Source: Candidatus Gastranaerophilales bacterium (GTDB lineage: Bacteria > Bacillota > Clostridia > Lachnospirales > Lachnospiraceae). From it: a stretch of 43,885 nt of DNA. This document shows positions 8,501 through 17,604 of this stretch, piece by piece. A program made the position numbers and the translations under genes. Each line of letters begins with the position of its first letter. Within the stretch, counting starts at the first letter, position 1. The notes beneath the pieces were generated by a model that did not search any database, was not told the origin of the DNA, and was given only the letters and a program-made list of their open reading frames with translations. Location: contig JAMPHU010000003.1 of the NCBI GenBank assembly GCA_023663225.1, positions 1 through 43,885 on the forward strand, read 5' to 3'.

Positions 8501-10596
8501 TTTCGGAGGATGTCAGAGGGATCACCTACCTTACCGGCGTGGACTCTCTGGTCAGGATCCTCAAGGCTCTGGGGAAGGACACGCTGGGGCGGGAAAGCTA
8601 TTATTCCTGGTATTATGCTGCCCAAAATACGAAGCGGGAGGTTTTAAGCAGGCTGCTAAAGGCGTGTTATCCGCTCCCTGGGGAGAGCGGCGAAACCTTG
8701 GGTAAGGCGTTAAAGGGAACGGCGATCAAGACAGAGCGGTTGGTGGAAGTGGCTATGTACGCGCCCCAGTGGATCGATATCATTCAGGAATACCTGGGAT
8801 GGAAAGGGATGCAAAGCGGCTGTTACTATTTTATGGCGCATATGAACGAGCGTTTTGACGATCAGAAAATGGCGTTGATCGCCAGATACACACCGCTTTC
8901 GGCGGAGGAGCTGCAAAGGGGAGCCTTTGACATCGCGTGGTTTGAGGAAGCATATGGTATGCTGGGGGAGAAACATTTCGAGCAGCTCTACAAGGCCGCA
9001 AAATATATCGCCGATGGACAGAAACATTCCCGCGCGAGGAAATATGCGGATGCGGCCACGGGAAAGGTGACTTTGGAGGAGCTGCGGACGCAGATCCGTG
9101 AGAAGAGGAACAAGGATCTGTTGATGAGCTACGGTTTGGTGCCCTTTGAGGCGGACAGGGAGAAAGACCTGCTGGAACGCTATCAGTTTATCCAGCAATA
9201 CGCCGAGGAGGCGAAACAGTTTGGTTCCCAGAGACGTGTCAGCGAGGCCAGGGCGGCGGAGATTGCGTTGGTGAATTTGAGCGTTCACGCGGGTTTTTCC
9301 GATGTGGACAGACTGACGTTAAAGATGGAGAGCAGACTGGCGGAGGAGTTTGCGGATTATAGGAAATGGACCACAGTGGGAGATGTGGAGGTCTGCCTGC
9401 ATGTGGATGAATCGGGAAAGAGCGAGATTCTGTGCAGAAAGGACGGGAAGGAGATGAAGAGTCTGCCCTCCCGTCTGGGAAAGGACTTTTATGTGCTGGA
9501 GGTGAAGGATGCCCATAAGAAGTTGAAAGAACAGTATTCTCGGGCCAGGAAATTGATGGAGGAATCCATGGAGAGCGGCGCGGAATTTGCCGCGGGAGAA
9601 GTGGCGGAATTGATGACCAATCCGGTGATTCGGGCGATCTTGGCCCCTCTGGTGTTTGTCGCGGGAGGAGAGACGGACGGCGCAGAGGCGAACGGGTTTT
9701 TGGTGGATGCAGATGTGGCCCAAAAGGATGGCGTTATTCTTTTGAGATCCTGGGATGACCAAGTGACGCGCCTTCGCGCGGAGCAAAAGGTTCGTATTGC
9801 GCATCCGCTTGATCTGTACAGGGCCAAAATATGGAATTCGTATCAGAGCTATCTGTTTGCGCATCAGATCCGTCAGCCGTTTAAGCAGGTGTTTCGCGAG
9901 CTGTATGTGAAGCTGCCGGAGGAACTGGGATTAAAGGCGTCGAGAATGTTTGCCGGCAACCAGATTCAACCCAGGAAAACGGTGGGGTGTCTAAAGGGAC
10001 GCAGGTGGATCGCAGATTATGAGGAAGGATTGCAGAAGATTTATTATAAGGAAAATATGATTGCCAGAATCTATGCCATGGCGGACTGGTTCTCCCCCGC
10101 TGACACGGAGGAATCGACTCTGGAGTGGGTGGAATTTTTTGACCGTAAGACTTTCCAGGCGTTGACGATCGCAGACGTGCCGGATCTGATCTACAGCGAG
10201 GTCATGCGGGATGTGGATCTGGCGGTGAGCGTGGCCCATGCGGGCGGAGTGGATCCGGAGACCAGTCATTCCACCATCGAGATGCGGCGTGCTATCGTGG
10301 AGTTCAATCTGCCGCTGTTTCAGTTAAAGAACGTGGTCTTGAAGGACAGCCATGCGCTGATCCATGGCACGAGAGGAAATTACAATGTCCACTTGGGAAG
10401 CGGTGTGGTCCATCAGGAGGGCGGAGCCATGTTGAATATCCTGCCGGTGCACAGCCAAAAGAGAGGGAAATTGTTCTTACCTTTTGTGGACGAGGATCCC
10501 AAGACGGCGGAGATCCTGTCCAAGATTGTGCTGCTTGCGGAGGATCAGAAGATTAAGGACCCGTTTATTTTGGATCAGATCAAGACCTTGTATTGA
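5563..10596 (+). CDS. DUF4132-family giant cytoplasmic protein
   Basis: 1677 residues, without signal peptide or membrane segments, and largely helical by composition. The last ~200 residues hold the best conserved block I recognise from DUF4132-type proteins (relatives of E. coli YehI/MolR): KTVGCLKGRRWIADYEEGLQK, ADWFSPADTEES, DVPDLIYSEVMRDVDLAVSV, and the closing LGSGVVHQEGGAMLNILPV followed by FLPFVDEDPKTAEILSKIVL. The middle looks like repeated helical hairpins. The biochemical function of the family is unknown; in E. coli the relative lies near MoxR/VWA genes, which are not in this operon. Start choice is uncertain: AAAGGA (5557-5562) abuts the ATG at 5563, whereas the ATG at 5575 lies 12 nt after it and is the likelier start (MAGFDQNTRM). 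A 12-bp AT-rich inverted repeat begins at the stop codon. Confidence 0.7.
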   Translation: MGVKMAGFDQNTRMEITKKRQQELEQRMKKLGGSKLQLAKEVNDYYHAGGYEIRQIAREFYREKEKRPSQWFEREGNGLLDVFVPVNYQASYLYIIDKFNQFPFSRGWQRRTVRTAGYGPQIEHAFLLMSAYEKLYFIGDKLEDYIYRRLPAEKLDYIKNTWNFNADFSLIYAAEIDRGNRAVIDALRDLILSENNTAYLDREMILGIFRSDNRELHKLTGDLLVAARLQEGLRQAICESMDEGTKEAFMTLLRVIEEQDLIRYSSVKRAISTWIGIFDEHSVDRVSAKLLTLMEQCLSDRAFCRQQCQSNDSIAISTALWALGFEEVEEAIRAMAELIDHGSKNQKLTASLYNQSLYDDSLKIRMARKVIVEHTDDMELVAAFLPAYTVRLQNQISLLLVGENKWGLGYSEVGKPKKPVLTEYFKSREDAELLYQRFEEIYERLPKKGVVYDPCIFPWYRVELKPSVLVRQMAFTAYVLQDEEKITDMAARLGEVMSGDRHHLVNLLLYAPANKRQRELLIDYMGSAEEITSTKAVAMVKRLSLQKEDYRQMEEMLRFKRSGLRSHLLEFLAGQDDACMEECLGRLLADKKEEKRGAGLDLLLRLSKREDKAALFGRVKPLAAAIEAPTDKEKVLLEEILGQGSASAAKQKGYGIYDPDAPEKIPQETDWGREQVLKCLPLSEQEIIRKLKKLDAIIKDNKDYEYKTVNGDRELLGNQYVQRQKQAGEKGTGYGLENFPLAGELRAVFGKEPFRPEPLCLEYTGQVKAVCRNYRYEFYDRKLLFESGLQAVKRLTEAALRENNYILYHRVGELCLLDRLFEGLGAWETDEEFVRAFYTAWRFELKCGSLEERGRFVTGAQNYALADSAMTPIVPYWFVKAYHMGLISRDNLLVAIMHYFNRRTCLQTITQLVKGDYSVRNRGVWRKFFGANIVMQVWQQGEALAGGDTWCGQILREIYDAVVPVIVDTELRRGEGETAFSEDVRGITYLTGVDSLVRILKALGKDTLGRESYYSWYYAAQNTKREVLSRLLKACYPLPGESGETLGKALKGTAIKTERLVEVAMYAPQWIDIIQEYLGWKGMQSGCYYFMAHMNERFDDQKMALIARYTPLSAEELQRGAFDIAWFEEAYGMLGEKHFEQLYKAAKYIADGQKHSRARKYADAATGKVTLEELRTQIREKRNKDLLMSYGLVPFEADREKDLLERYQFIQQYAEEAKQFGSQRRVSEARAAEIALVNLSVHAGFSDVDRLTLKMESRLAEEFADYRKWTTVGDVEVCLHVDESGKSEILCRKDGKEMKSLPSRLGKDFYVLEVKDAHKKLKEQYSRARKLMEESMESGAEFAAGEVAELMTNPVIRAILAPLVFVAGGETDGAEANGFLVDADVAQKDGVILLRSWDDQVTRLRAEQKVRIAHPLDLYRAKIWNSYQSYLFAHQIRQPFKQVFRELYVKLPEELGLKASRMFAGNQIQPRKTVGCLKGRRWIADYEEGLQKIYYKENMIARIYAMADWFSPADTEESTLEWVEFFDRKTFQALTIADVPDLIYSEVMRDVDLAVSVAHAGGVDPETSHSTIEMRRAIVEFNLPLFQLKNVVLKDSHALIHGTRGNYNVHLGSGVVHQEGGAMLNILPVHSQKRGKLFLPFVDEDPKTAEILSKIVLLAEDQKIKDPFILDQIKTLY

Positions 10597-10629
10597 AAAA
10601 AATACAAAAATATTTGCTATTTTTTTCAA
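10593..10629 (+). terminator. AT-rich inverted repeat at the end of the DUF4132 gene
   Basis: TTGAAAAAAATA (10593-10604) and TATTTTTTTCAA (10618-10629) form a perfect 12-bp stem overlapping the stop codon. The 3' arm supplies a T tract. It is weak because the stem is nearly all A-T, but it sits where a terminator between the DUF4132 operon and the S10 promoter is expected. Confidence 0.5.
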
Positions 10630-10636
10630 ATTTCTC

Positions 10637-10665
10637 TTGCATATTTCCAAACAATAGGATATACT
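10637..10665 (+). promoter_or_regulatory. Sigma-A promoter of the S10 ribosomal operon
   Basis: TTGCAT (10637-10642), a 17-bp spacer, TATACT (10660-10665). Transcription would start near 10672, leaving a leader of about 264 nt before rpsJ. Confidence 0.8.
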
Positions 10666-10671
10666 GATTCT

Positions 10672-10935
10672 TGCTGTGGCATGATAGCTGTGAAGCGTGA
10701 GGTTGCTGTTGTCGGGTGACCGGCAACAGGTTTTCCGCGGAGCGAATGTCAAGTTAGAAAACTGACGACAAGTCACTGTACCAAAATTCAGTCTGCTCCA
10801 GGGCAGAAACGACGTGTAGGTCCGGCCTTTAGAAGACGAGGCTCTTGTATCGAAAAAGGACACACACGGGAGAGTGTACAGTCACCGCTTGTCGTACTTA
10901 AGTAGTAAAAGTGCGAAAAGGAGGCGACTTTTTTT
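10672..10935 (+). promoter_or_regulatory. Structured leader RNA of the S10 operon, candidate autoregulatory element
   Basis: The 264-nt leader contains a 10-bp hairpin, CTGTTGTCGG/CCGGCAACAG (10706-10715 with 10720-10729), capped by the GNRA-type loop GTGA. A long-range helix pairs ACGACAAG (10765-10772) with CTTGTCGT (10888-10895) and ACTGTAC (10775-10781) with GTACAGT (10876-10882), enclosing about 95 nt of smaller stems. S10 operons are known to be controlled by L4 (rplD) binding the leader in E. coli, and L4-type leaders are also described in Firmicutes. That this is one is inference. AAGGAGG at about 10919 is the rpsJ ribosome site. Confidence 0.6.
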
Positions 10936-11253
10936 ATGGCAAGTCAAGTAATGAGAATCACCCTGAAGGCTTATGAGCATCAACTGGTGGATGCATCCGC
11001 CCACAAGATCATCGAGACGGTCAAGAAGAACGGTTCACAGGTGAGCGGTCCAGTGCCCCTTCCCACCAAGAAGGAGGTCATCACCATCCTGAGAGCGACA
11101 CATAAGTATAAGGATTCCAGAGAGCAGTTCGAGCAGCGGACACACAAGAGGCTGATCGACATCATCGCACCGACGCAGAAGACGGTGGATGCGCTGCAGA
11201 GATTGGAAATGCCTGCGGGTGTTTACATTGACATCAAAATGAAAACCAAATAA
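10936..11253 (+). CDS. rpsJ: 30S ribosomal protein S10
   Basis: 105 residues, close to the family's ~102. It matches S10 along its length: [35 protein letters not shown], then the loop with [16 protein letters not shown]10 sits in the head of the small subunit and also acts as NusE in transcription antitermination. It is first in the operon, behind a long structured leader and a strong AAGGAGG site. Confidence 0.97.
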   Translation: MASQVMRITLKAYEHQLVDASAHKIIETVKKNGSQVSGPVPLPTKKEVITILRATHKYKDSREQFEQRTHKRLIDIIAPTQKTVDALQRLEMPAGVYIDIKMKTK

Positions 11254-11333
11254 TCAAGAAGCAAAGAACCTCTACCTAGACAAGAACACTGGCGCAGGCC
11301 GGTGGTCCACTATGTAGATGGCAGGAGGTAAAA

Positions 11334-12005
11334 ATGAAAAAAGCAATTTTGGCGACGAAAGTCGGAATGACACAGGTCTTTAATGAAGACGGCGCGCTGA
11401 TCCCCGTGACGGTGCTCCAGGCAGGCCCCTGCGTGGTGACGCAGATCAAGACGGTGGAGAATGACGGTTACAGCGCTGTACAGATCGGTTTTGTGGACAA
11501 GAAGGACAGATATGTGGACGGTAGCAGCGAAGTGATCCACAGACATGGCGTAAACAAGGCGGAGCAGGGACACTTCAAGAAAGCGGGCGTCAGCTCCAAG
11601 AGATATGTAAGAGAGTTTAAATTGGAGAATGTTGATGAGTATGCGCTCGGCGCAGAGATCAAGGCTGATATTTTTGCCGCGGGTGACAAGATCGATGCGA
11701 CGGCTATTTCCAAGGGTAAAGGTTTCCAGGGCGCGATCAAGAGACTGGGCCAGCACAGAGGCCCTATGAAGCACGGTTCCAAGTTCCACCGCCATCAGGG
11801 TTCCAACGGTGCATGTTCATCCCCCAGCCGCGTGTTCAAGGGCAAGGGAATGCCCGGTCACATGGGCAGTGTCAAGGTGACGGTACAGAATCTTGAGATC
11901 GTGAGAGCGGACGCTGAGAAGAATCTGCTTTTGGTGAAGGGATCCGTACCCGGGCCCAAGAAGGCTCTGGTGACCATCAAAGAAACCATTAAGGTTGAGG
12001 CATAA
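11334..12005 (+). CDS. rplC: 50S ribosomal protein L3
   Basis: 223 residues, slightly longer than the usual ~210. The N-terminal [17 protein letters not shown] and the central loop [20 protein letters not shown], which reaches toward the peptidyl transferase centre, are diagnostic. It is an early-assembly protein binding 23S rRNA. An 80-bp gap separates it from rpsJ; its ribosome site is GGCAGGAGGT. Confidence 0.97.
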   Translation: MKKAILATKVGMTQVFNEDGALIPVTVLQAGPCVVTQIKTVENDGYSAVQIGFVDKKDRYVDGSSEVIHRHGVNKAEQGHFKKAGVSSKRYVREFKLENVDEYALGAEIKADIFAAGDKIDATAISKGKGFQGAIKRLGQHRGPMKHGSKFHRHQGSNGACSSPSRVFKGKGMPGHMGSVKVTVQNLEIVRADAEKNLLLVKGSVPGPKKALVTIKETIKVEA

Positions 12006-12029
12006 TAAGCGAAAGGAGGATCAATTCAG

Positions 12030-12650
12030 ATGGCAAACGTAGCTGTTTATAATATGGAAGGCAAAGAAGTTGGCACGATTGAGTTGAGCGATGCCGTGTT
12101 TGGCGCAAAGATCAACGAGCATCTGGTGCATATGTCGGTCGTACAGCATCTTGCAAATAAGCGTCAGGGAACGCAGAAGGCAAAGACCCGCTCCGAGGTA
12201 TCCGGCGGCGGAAGAAAGCCTTGGAGGCAGAAAGGAACCGGTCATGCAAGACAGGGTTCTACCAGATCTCCTCAGTGGAAAGGAGGCGGAGTGGTATTTG
12301 CTCCCACTCCCAGAGATTATTCCTTCAAGTTGAACAGAAAGGAAAAGAGGGCGGCTTTAAAGTCTGCTCTGACCAATAAAGTTCAGGAGAACAACCTTCT
12401 GGTGCTCGACGAGTTGAAATTCGACGAGATCAAGACCAAGAACTTCGTCAATGTGATGAAGAATCTGAATGTGGAGAAGGGTTTGGTGGTCATCGCCGAC
12501 AACGATCAGAATGTGGTGATGTCCGCGAGAAACATGGCTGATGTGAATACCATTCCGGTAAACACGATCAACGTATATGACATTATGAAGGCTAAGAAGC
12601 TTGTCCTGACCAAGGACGCTGTCGCAAAGATCGAGGAGGTGTACGCATAA
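12030..12650 (+). CDS. rplD: 50S ribosomal protein L4
   Basis: 206 residues, normal length. The basic extended loop at about residues 55-90 ([20 protein letters not shown]) lines the exit tunnel and is a known site of macrolide-resistance changes; it appears wild type here. L4 is also the repressor of its own operon in E. coli and may bind the leader upstream of rpsJ. The stop and the rplW start share one base, which suggests translational coupling. Confidence 0.97.
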   Translation: MANVAVYNMEGKEVGTIELSDAVFGAKINEHLVHMSVVQHLANKRQGTQKAKTRSEVSGGGRKPWRQKGTGHARQGSTRSPQWKGGGVVFAPTPRDYSFKLNRKEKRAALKSALTNKVQENNLLVLDELKFDEIKTKNFVNVMKNLNVEKGLVVIADNDQNVVMSARNMADVNTIPVNTINVYDIMKAKKLVLTKDAVAKIEEVYA

Positions 12651-12949
12651 TGGCAAGTATTCAGTACTATGACGTAATCCTCAAGCCTGTCATCACTGAG
12701 AAGAGTATGGCTGGCCTGGGCGAGAAAAAATATACTTTCCTGGTTCACACAGAGGCCAATAAGTCTCAGATCAAGGAAGCTGTCGAGAAAATGTTTGAGG
12801 GGACCAAGGTCAAGAAGGTCAACACCATGAACCTGGACGGCAAGAAAAAGAGACGCGGCACTGTGGTGGGAAGGACTGCCAAGACCAAGAAGGCGATCGT
12901 ATGGCTGACCGAGGACAGCAAGGAGATCGAGATTTACGCGGGTCTGTAA
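12650..12949 (+). CDS. rplW: 50S ribosomal protein L23
   Basis: 99 residues, standard bacterial size. [14 protein letters not shown] at the N-terminus and [14 protein letters not shown] in the central arm are typical. L23 lies at the tunnel exit and docks trigger factor and SRP. The start ATG overlaps the rplD stop by one base (TAATG). Confidence 0.97.
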   Translation: MASIQYYDVILKPVITEKSMAGLGEKKYTFLVHTEANKSQIKEAVEKMFEGTKVKKVNTMNLDGKKKRRGTVVGRTAKTKKAIVWLTEDSKEIEIYAGL

Positions 12950-13024
12950 GCGCGGCGGAAGATTTAAGTATGTGGCGGCAAAGGCGGCTACGCAAAAAAT
13001 CAGAATGGAAAAGGAGATAAAGAA

Positions 13025-13867
13025 ATGGGAATTAAGACATACAATCCCTATACACCATCCAGAAGAAATATGACTGGTTCAGATTTCTCTGAAATTACAA
13101 AGACAACTCCCGAGAAGAGTCTCTGCACATCGTTAAAGAAACATGCCGGACGCAATAATCAGGGTAAGATCACTGTCAGGCATCACGGCGGCGGCTCCAG
13201 AAGGAAATATAGAAATATTGACTTCAAGAGGCGCAAGGATGGCGTACCCGCGACGGTTATCGGCATCGAGTACGATCCCAACAGGACGGCCAACATCGCC
13301 CTGATCTGCTATGCGGACGGTGAGAAGGCGTATATCCTGGCTCCCGAGGGACTGACCGACGGCATGAAGGTCATGAACGGCCCCCAGGCGGAGGTCAGAA
13401 CAGGCAACTGCCTGCCTCTTTCGGAGATTCCTGTAGGTACGATGGTACACAATGTAGAGTTATATCCGGGCAAGGGAGGACAGTTGGTCCGTTCCGCCGG
13501 CAATTCCGCACAGTTGATGGCAAAGGAAGGCAAGTATGCAACCCTGCGTCTTCCTTCCGGCGAGATGAGAATGGTGCCTCTCGTATGCCGCGCTACGGTG
13601 GGAGTAGTGGGAAATATTGATCACAACCTTGTCAAGATCGGTAAGGCCGGACGTAAGCGTCACATGGGTATCCGCCCTACGGTGAGAGGTTCCGTAATGA
13701 ACCCCAATGATCACCCGCACGGCGGCGGCGAAGGCAAGACCGGTATCGGACGTCCCGGTCCCAGCACTCCTTGGGGCAAGCCTGCTCTTGGTCTCAAGAC
13801 CCGCAAGAAAAAGAAGGCTTCCAACAAGCTGATTGTAAGAAGACGCGACGGCAGAGCGATCAAATAA
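13025..13867 (+). CDS. rplB: 50S ribosomal protein L2
   Basis: 280 residues, expected length. It shows [17 protein letters not shown] near residue 55 and the C-terminal [20 protein letters not shown], whose histidine approaches the peptidyl transferase centre. L2 is needed for subunit association and peptide bond formation. AAAGGAG precedes the start after a 75-bp gap. Confidence 0.98.
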   Translation: MGIKTYNPYTPSRRNMTGSDFSEITKTTPEKSLCTSLKKHAGRNNQGKITVRHHGGGSRRKYRNIDFKRRKDGVPATVIGIEYDPNRTANIALICYADGEKAYILAPEGLTDGMKVMNGPQAEVRTGNCLPLSEIPVGTMVHNVELYPGKGGQLVRSAGNSAQLMAKEGKYATLRLPSGEMRMVPLVCRATVGVVGNIDHNLVKIGKAGRKRHMGIRPTVRGSVMNPNDHPHGGGEGKTGIGRPGPSTPWGKPALGLKTRKKKKASNKLIVRRRDGRAIK

Positions 13868-13883
13868 TGGAGGAGGAAAGACA

Positions 13884-14165
13884 ATGGCTAGATCACTGAA
13901 AAAAGGACCGTTTGCAGACGCGAGTCTGTTGAAGAAAGTGGATGCGTTAAACGCATCGGGGCAGAAGCAGGTTATCAAGACCTGGTCCCGCCGTTCTACG
14001 ATTTTCCCTTCCTTTGTGGGACACACATTTGCGGTTCATGACGGAAGAAAGCATGTGCCTGTATATGTGACTGAGGATATGGTAGGACATAAGCTGGGAG
14101 AGTTTGTGGCGACCAGAACTTACAGAGGACACGGCAAGGACGAGAAGAAGTCCAAGGTGAGATAA
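13884..14165 (+). CDS. rpsS: 30S ribosomal protein S19
   Basis: 93 residues, standard. [19 protein letters not shown] and [20 protein letters not shown] are near-universal S19 segments. It pairs with S13 in the head of the small subunit. It lies 16 bp after rplB with GGAGGA as ribosome site. Confidence 0.98.
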   Translation: MARSLKKGPFADASLLKKVDALNASGQKQVIKTWSRRSTIFPSFVGHTFAVHDGRKHVPVYVTEDMVGHKLGEFVATRTYRGHGKDEKKSKVR

Positions 14166-14294
14166 TAGAGGACATCCACTGGATGCCTAAAAAGGCGCAC
14201 GATGCCCCGAGAGGGGATCGCAGGGGGGTAGCCCCGCGTCTGCAGGTAGGATAAAGCTATGGCAGATGCGTTAATTTGAAAGGAGGATATATCT
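14166..14294 (+). promoter_or_regulatory. Structured gap between rpsS and rplV
   Basis: This 129-bp gap is unusually long for this operon position and has consecutive hairpins: GCC-TAAAAA-GGC, then CCCC-GAGA-GGGG flanked by GAT/ATC, then GGGG-TAG-CCCC enclosed by GCAG/CTGC. No promoter or ORF is apparent. AAAGGAGG at its end serves rplV. It could be a regulatory or processing element within the transcript. Confidence 0.45.
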
Positions 14295-14684
14295 ATGGCT
14301 AAAGGACATAGATCCCAAATTAAGAGAGAGAGAAATGCACAAAAAGATACCAGGCCTTCAGCAAAGCTGTCTTATGCCAGAATACCGGTCCAGAAGGCAT
14401 GTTTTGTGTTGGATGCGGTCAGAGGCAAGGATGTACAGACAGCGTTAGCTGTCCTGGAGTACAATCCCAGATATGCGTCCGGCGTCATCAAGAAGCTGCT
14501 CCAGTCGGCGATTGCTAACGCGGAAAACAACAATGGTATGAATCCCGACAATCTGTACATTGCAGAGTGTTACGCAAATGTAGGCCCTACTATGAAGCGG
14601 GTGAGACCCAGAGCCCAGGGCAGAGCTTACAGGATCTTGAAGAGAACAAGTCATATTACCATTGTGCTTGATGAGAAGCAGTAG
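14295..14684 (+). CDS. rplV: 50S ribosomal protein L22
   Basis: 129 residues, about 15 longer than the common bacterial form because of a basic N-terminal extension (AKGHRSQIKRERNAQKDTRP). The C-terminal beta-hairpin GPTMKRVRPRAQGRAYRILK extends into the exit tunnel and contacts macrolides; it looks normal. Ribosome site AAAGGAGG. Confidence 0.97.
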   Translation: MAKGHRSQIKRERNAQKDTRPSAKLSYARIPVQKACFVLDAVRGKDVQTALAVLEYNPRYASGVIKKLLQSAIANAENNNGMNPDNLYIAECYANVGPTMKRVRPRAQGRAYRILKRTSHITIVLDEKQ

Positions 14685-14703
14685 GAAAGGAGCATAGAAA
14701 TAA

Positions 14704-15366
14704 ATGGGACAGAAAGTTAATCCTCACGGACTGAGAGTCGGTGTGATCAAAGAATGGGATTCCAAATGGTACGCTGGTACAGGTGATTTTGCCGATTATC
14801 TGGTGGAAGACTACAATATCAGAAAGTATCTGAAGAAAAAGTTATACAGTGCAGGTGTTTCCAAGATTGAGATCGAGAGGGCATCTGACAGAGTAAAGGT
14901 TGTCATTTACACTGCAAAGCCCGGCGTTGTCATCGGCAAGGGCGGCGCAGAGATCGAGATCACCAAGCAGGAGCTTTCCAAGATGACGGATAAGAAGGTG
15001 CTGGTGGACATCAAAGAGATCAAGAGACCCGACAAGGATGCGCAGCTTGTCGCTGAGAATATCGCACAGCAGTTGGAGAACCGTGTATCCTTCAGACGTG
15101 CTATGAAATCATGCATGAACAGAAGCATGAAGGCAGGCGCCCTCGGCATCAAGGCTGCATGTGCCGGCCGTCTTGGCGGTGCAGATATCGCGCGTACCGA
15201 GTTCTACAGTGAGGGAACCATCCCCCTTCAGACTTTGAGAGCGGATATCGATTATGGTTTTGCGGAAGCAGATACCACATATGGCAAGGTTGGAGTGAAA
15301 GTTTGGATCTATAAAGGCGAGATACTTCCTACAAAAGGAAAACAGGTGGAAGGGAGCGATAAATAA
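14704..15366 (+). CDS. rpsC: 30S ribosomal protein S3
   Basis: 220 residues, expected size. The N-terminal [20 protein letters not shown] and the KH-domain GxxG motif in [11 protein letters not shown] (about residue 80) are diagnostic. S3 lies at the mRNA entry channel and contributes to helicase activity. Its stop codon shares one base with the rplP start. Confidence 0.98.
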   Translation: MGQKVNPHGLRVGVIKEWDSKWYAGTGDFADYLVEDYNIRKYLKKKLYSAGVSKIEIERASDRVKVVIYTAKPGVVIGKGGAEIEITKQELSKMTDKKVLVDIKEIKRPDKDAQLVAENIAQQLENRVSFRRAMKSCMNRSMKAGALGIKAACAGRLGGADIARTEFYSEGTIPLQTLRADIDYGFAEADTTYGKVGVKVWIYKGEILPTKGKQVEGSDK

Positions 15367-15794
15367 TGTTAATGCCTAAGAGAGTAAAGCGTCGTAAACA
15401 GTTCCGCGGCAGCATGGCAGGAAAAGCCACCAGAGGGAACACAATCACCTACGGTGACTATGGCTTAGTTGCTCTGGAGCCCTGCTGGATCAAGTCGAAT
15501 CAGATTGAGGCAGCGCGTGTAGCGCTTACCCGTTATACGAAACGTACCGGTCAGGTTTGGATCAAGATTTTTCCGGATAAGCCTGTCACCACAAAGCCCG
15601 CCGAGACCCGTATGGGATCTGGAAAAGGTTCCTTGGAGTACTGGGTGGCGGTTGTCAAGCCCGGTCGCGTAATGTTCGAGATCAATGGTGTTTCTGAGGA
15701 ACAGGCACGTGAGGCATTGCGCCTTGCTATGCATAAGCTTCCCTGCAAGTGCAAGATCGTGTCTAAGGCAGATTTGGAAGGCGGTGTATCATAA
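15366..15794 (+). CDS. rplP: 50S ribosomal protein L16
   Basis: 142 residues. [19 protein letters not shown] and [20 protein letters not shown] are canonical; L16 helps position tRNA in the A and P sites. The start overlaps rpsC by one base (TAATG); an internal ATG two codons later (MPKRV) is an alternative. It overlaps rpmC by one base as well, so rpsC-rplP-rpmC form a coupled block. Confidence 0.97.
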   Translation: MLMPKRVKRRKQFRGSMAGKATRGNTITYGDYGLVALEPCWIKSNQIEAARVALTRYTKRTGQVWIKIFPDKPVTTKPAETRMGSGKGSLEYWVAVVKPGRVMFEINGVSEEQAREALRLAMHKLPCKCKIVSKADLEGGVS

Positions 15795-15997
15795 TGAAGT
15801 CAGGTAAATTTGTAGAAGAATTAAAGACCAAGTCCGAGGCAGAATTGGCGCAAGAGCTGGTAGCTGCCAAGAAAGAGCTTTTCAACTTGAGATTCCAGAA
15901 CGCGACCAACCAGTTGGAGAATACCGCGAGGATCAAGGAAGTCAGAAAGAATATTGCGCGTATTCAGACTGTTATCACTGAGAAGGCTAGAGCGTAA
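15794..15997 (+). CDS. rpmC: 50S ribosomal protein L29
   Basis: 67 residues, normal. It has two helices with the pattern [20 protein letters not shown] and [17 protein letters not shown], typical of L29, which sits near L23 at the tunnel exit. The start overlaps the rplP stop by one base. Confidence 0.96.
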   Translation: MKSGKFVEELKTKSEAELAQELVAAKKELFNLRFQNATNQLENTARIKEVRKNIARIQTVITEKARA

Positions 15998-16025
15998 CGC
16001 ATGAGCGTGGGAAAGGAGATCAATC

Positions 16026-16280
16026 GTGGAAAGAAATTTGAGAAAAACACGTACTGGCAAGGTCACCAGTAATAAAATGGATAAGACTATTGTTGTTGCA
16101 ATCGAAGAACATGTGAAGCATCCCCTGTATGGCAAGGTCGTCAAGAAGACCTACAAGCTGAAAGCGCATGACGAGAACAATGAGTGCAACATCGGCGACA
16201 CCGTGAGAGTCATGGAGACAAGACCCCTCTCCAAGGACAAGAGATGGAGACTCGTTGAGGTCGTGGAGAAAGTGAAGTAA
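16026..16280 (+). CDS. rpsQ: 30S ribosomal protein S17
   Basis: 84 residues starting at GTG (16026) behind GGAAAGGAG. The OB-fold signature includes [20 protein letters not shown] and [20 protein letters not shown]17 is an early 16S rRNA binder. A 9-bp stem (16280-16288 with 16298-16306) begins at its stop codon. Confidence 0.97.
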   Translation: MERNLRKTRTGKVTSNKMDKTIVVAIEEHVKHPLYGKVVKKTYKLKAHDENNECNIGDTVRVMETRPLSKDKRWRLVEVVEKVK

Positions 16281-16306
16281 TTTTACTTCGGTTGAATAAG
16301 TAAAAT
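16280..16306 (+). other. Hairpin at the rpsQ stop codon
   Basis: ATTTTACTT and AAGTAAAAT form a 9-bp A-T-rich stem with a 9-nt loop in the rpsQ-rplN gap. There is no T tract, so it is more likely an RNA processing or stability element than a terminator. Confidence 0.4.
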
Positions 16307-16333
16307 GTCGCAAGGCGGCAAAGGAGGAAAATC

Positions 16334-16702
16334 ATGGTTCAGCAAGAAAGCAGACTGAAAGTTGCTGATAACACCGGTGCAAAGGAATTGCTCTGTATCC
16401 GTGTTATGGGCGGCTCCACTAGAAGATATGCACAGATCGGCGATGTGATTGTTGCTTCCGTCAAAGATGCAACACCAGGCGGCGTTGTAAAGAAAGGTGA
16501 TGTCGTCAAAGCGGTTGTAGTCCGCACTGTGAAGGGCGCACGCCGTAAGGACGGTTCTTACATCAAGTTTGATGAGAATGCGGCTGTCATTATCAAAGAA
16601 GACAAAACCCCCCGAGGAACCCGTATCTTTGGGCCGGTAGCAAGAGAGCTTCGTGAGAAACAGTTTATGAAGATTGTTTCCTTGGCTCCTGAAGTGTTAT
16701 AA
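16334..16702 (+). CDS. rplN: 50S ribosomal protein L14
   Basis: 122 residues, exactly the usual length. [19 protein letters not shown] and the C-terminal [20 protein letters not shown] are diagnostic. L14 forms an intersubunit bridge and is the docking site of the silencing factor RsfS. Confidence 0.98.
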   Translation: MVQQESRLKVADNTGAKELLCIRVMGGSTRRYAQIGDVIVASVKDATPGGVVKKGDVVKAVVVRTVKGARRKDGSYIKFDENAAVIIKEDKTPRGTRIFGPVARELREKQFMKIVSLAPEVL

Positions 16703-16713
16703 GGAGGTGCCAT

Positions 16714-17025
16714 ATGTCAACATTGAAAATTAAGAAGGGTGACACCGTAAAGGTGATCGCCGGCAAGGATAAGGATACGGAGGGCAAAGTACTCTCTGTT
16801 GACGCAAAGCATGGAAAGGTCCTGGTGGAGGGCGTAAACATCATCACCAAACATGCAAAGGCTTCCCAGTCCAACCCCAACGGCGGCATTATTCAGAAGG
16901 AAGCTCCTATTGATATCTCAAATGTAATGCTGGTTGTAAAGGGCAAGGCTACCAGAGTCGGTTTCAAGATCGAGGACGGCAAGAAGGTCCGCTTCGCCAA
17001 GGCAACCGGCGAAGTGATCGACTAA
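16714..17025 (+). CDS. rplX: 50S ribosomal protein L24
   Basis: 103 residues. A KOW motif begins at once ([20 protein letters not shown]), followed by [14 protein letters not shown]24 is an assembly initiator near the tunnel exit. It is 11 bp after rplN with site AAGGAGG. Confidence 0.97.
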   Translation: MSTLKIKKGDTVKVIAGKDKDTEGKVLSVDAKHGKVLVEGVNIITKHAKASQSNPNGGIIQKEAPIDISNVMLVVKGKATRVGFKIEDGKKVRFAKATGEVID

Positions 17026-17047
17026 TCGGCAGGAAGGAGGAAGTAAA

Positions 17048-17590
17048 GTGAGCAGACTGAAAGAGTTGTACAATGATGAAATTGTAGAAGCGATGAAAAA
17101 AAAGTTTGGATATAAAAACGTTATGGAAGTTCCCAAGCTTGAGAAGATCGTTGTCAATATGGGCGTCGGCGAGGCGAAGGAAAACGCAAAGATTTTGGAG
17201 AACGCCGTGAGCGATATGGAGAAGATCACTGGTCAGAAGGCTGTGCTTACCAAGGCGAAGAAGTCCATAGCCAACTTCAAGATTCGTGAGGGGATGAACA
17301 TCGGATGTAAGACCACTCTGAGAGGCGAGAAGATGTATGACTTCATGGATCGTTTGGTGAATCTGGCGCTGCCCCGTGTGCGTGACTTTCGAGGCGTCAA
17401 TCCCAACGCGTTTGACGGCAGAGGAAACTATGCGCTCGGCATCAAAGAGCAGTTCATTTTCCCTGAGATCGAGTTCGACAAGATTGACAAGACCAGAGGC
17501 ATGGATGTGATCTTCGTGACCACCGCCAAGACGGATGAAGAGGCACGTGAGTTACTGAGACTGTTCAACATGCCGTTTGCCAGACAATAA
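17048..17590 (+). CDS. rplE: 50S ribosomal protein L5
   Basis: 180 residues starting at GTG (17048) after [28 protein letters not shown] and GLNPNAFDG-like [20 protein letters not shown] are typical. L5 binds 5S rRNA in the central protuberance and bridges to S13. Confidence 0.97.
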   Translation: MSRLKELYNDEIVEAMKKKFGYKNVMEVPKLEKIVVNMGVGEAKENAKILENAVSDMEKITGQKAVLTKAKKSIANFKIREGMNIGCKTTLRGEKMYDFMDRLVNLALPRVRDFRGVNPNAFDGRGNYALGIKEQFIFPEIEFDKIDKTRGMDVIFVTTAKTDEEARELLRLFNMPFARQ

Positions 17591-17604
17591 GGAGGTAAAT
17601 TCTG

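Noticed and set aside
1323-10596. Functional link between the VWA protein and the DUF4132 protein, as in the E. coli yeh region
   Set aside because: The VIT-VWA protein is secreted, on the opposite strand and paired with an exosortase; no MoxR ATPase is present.
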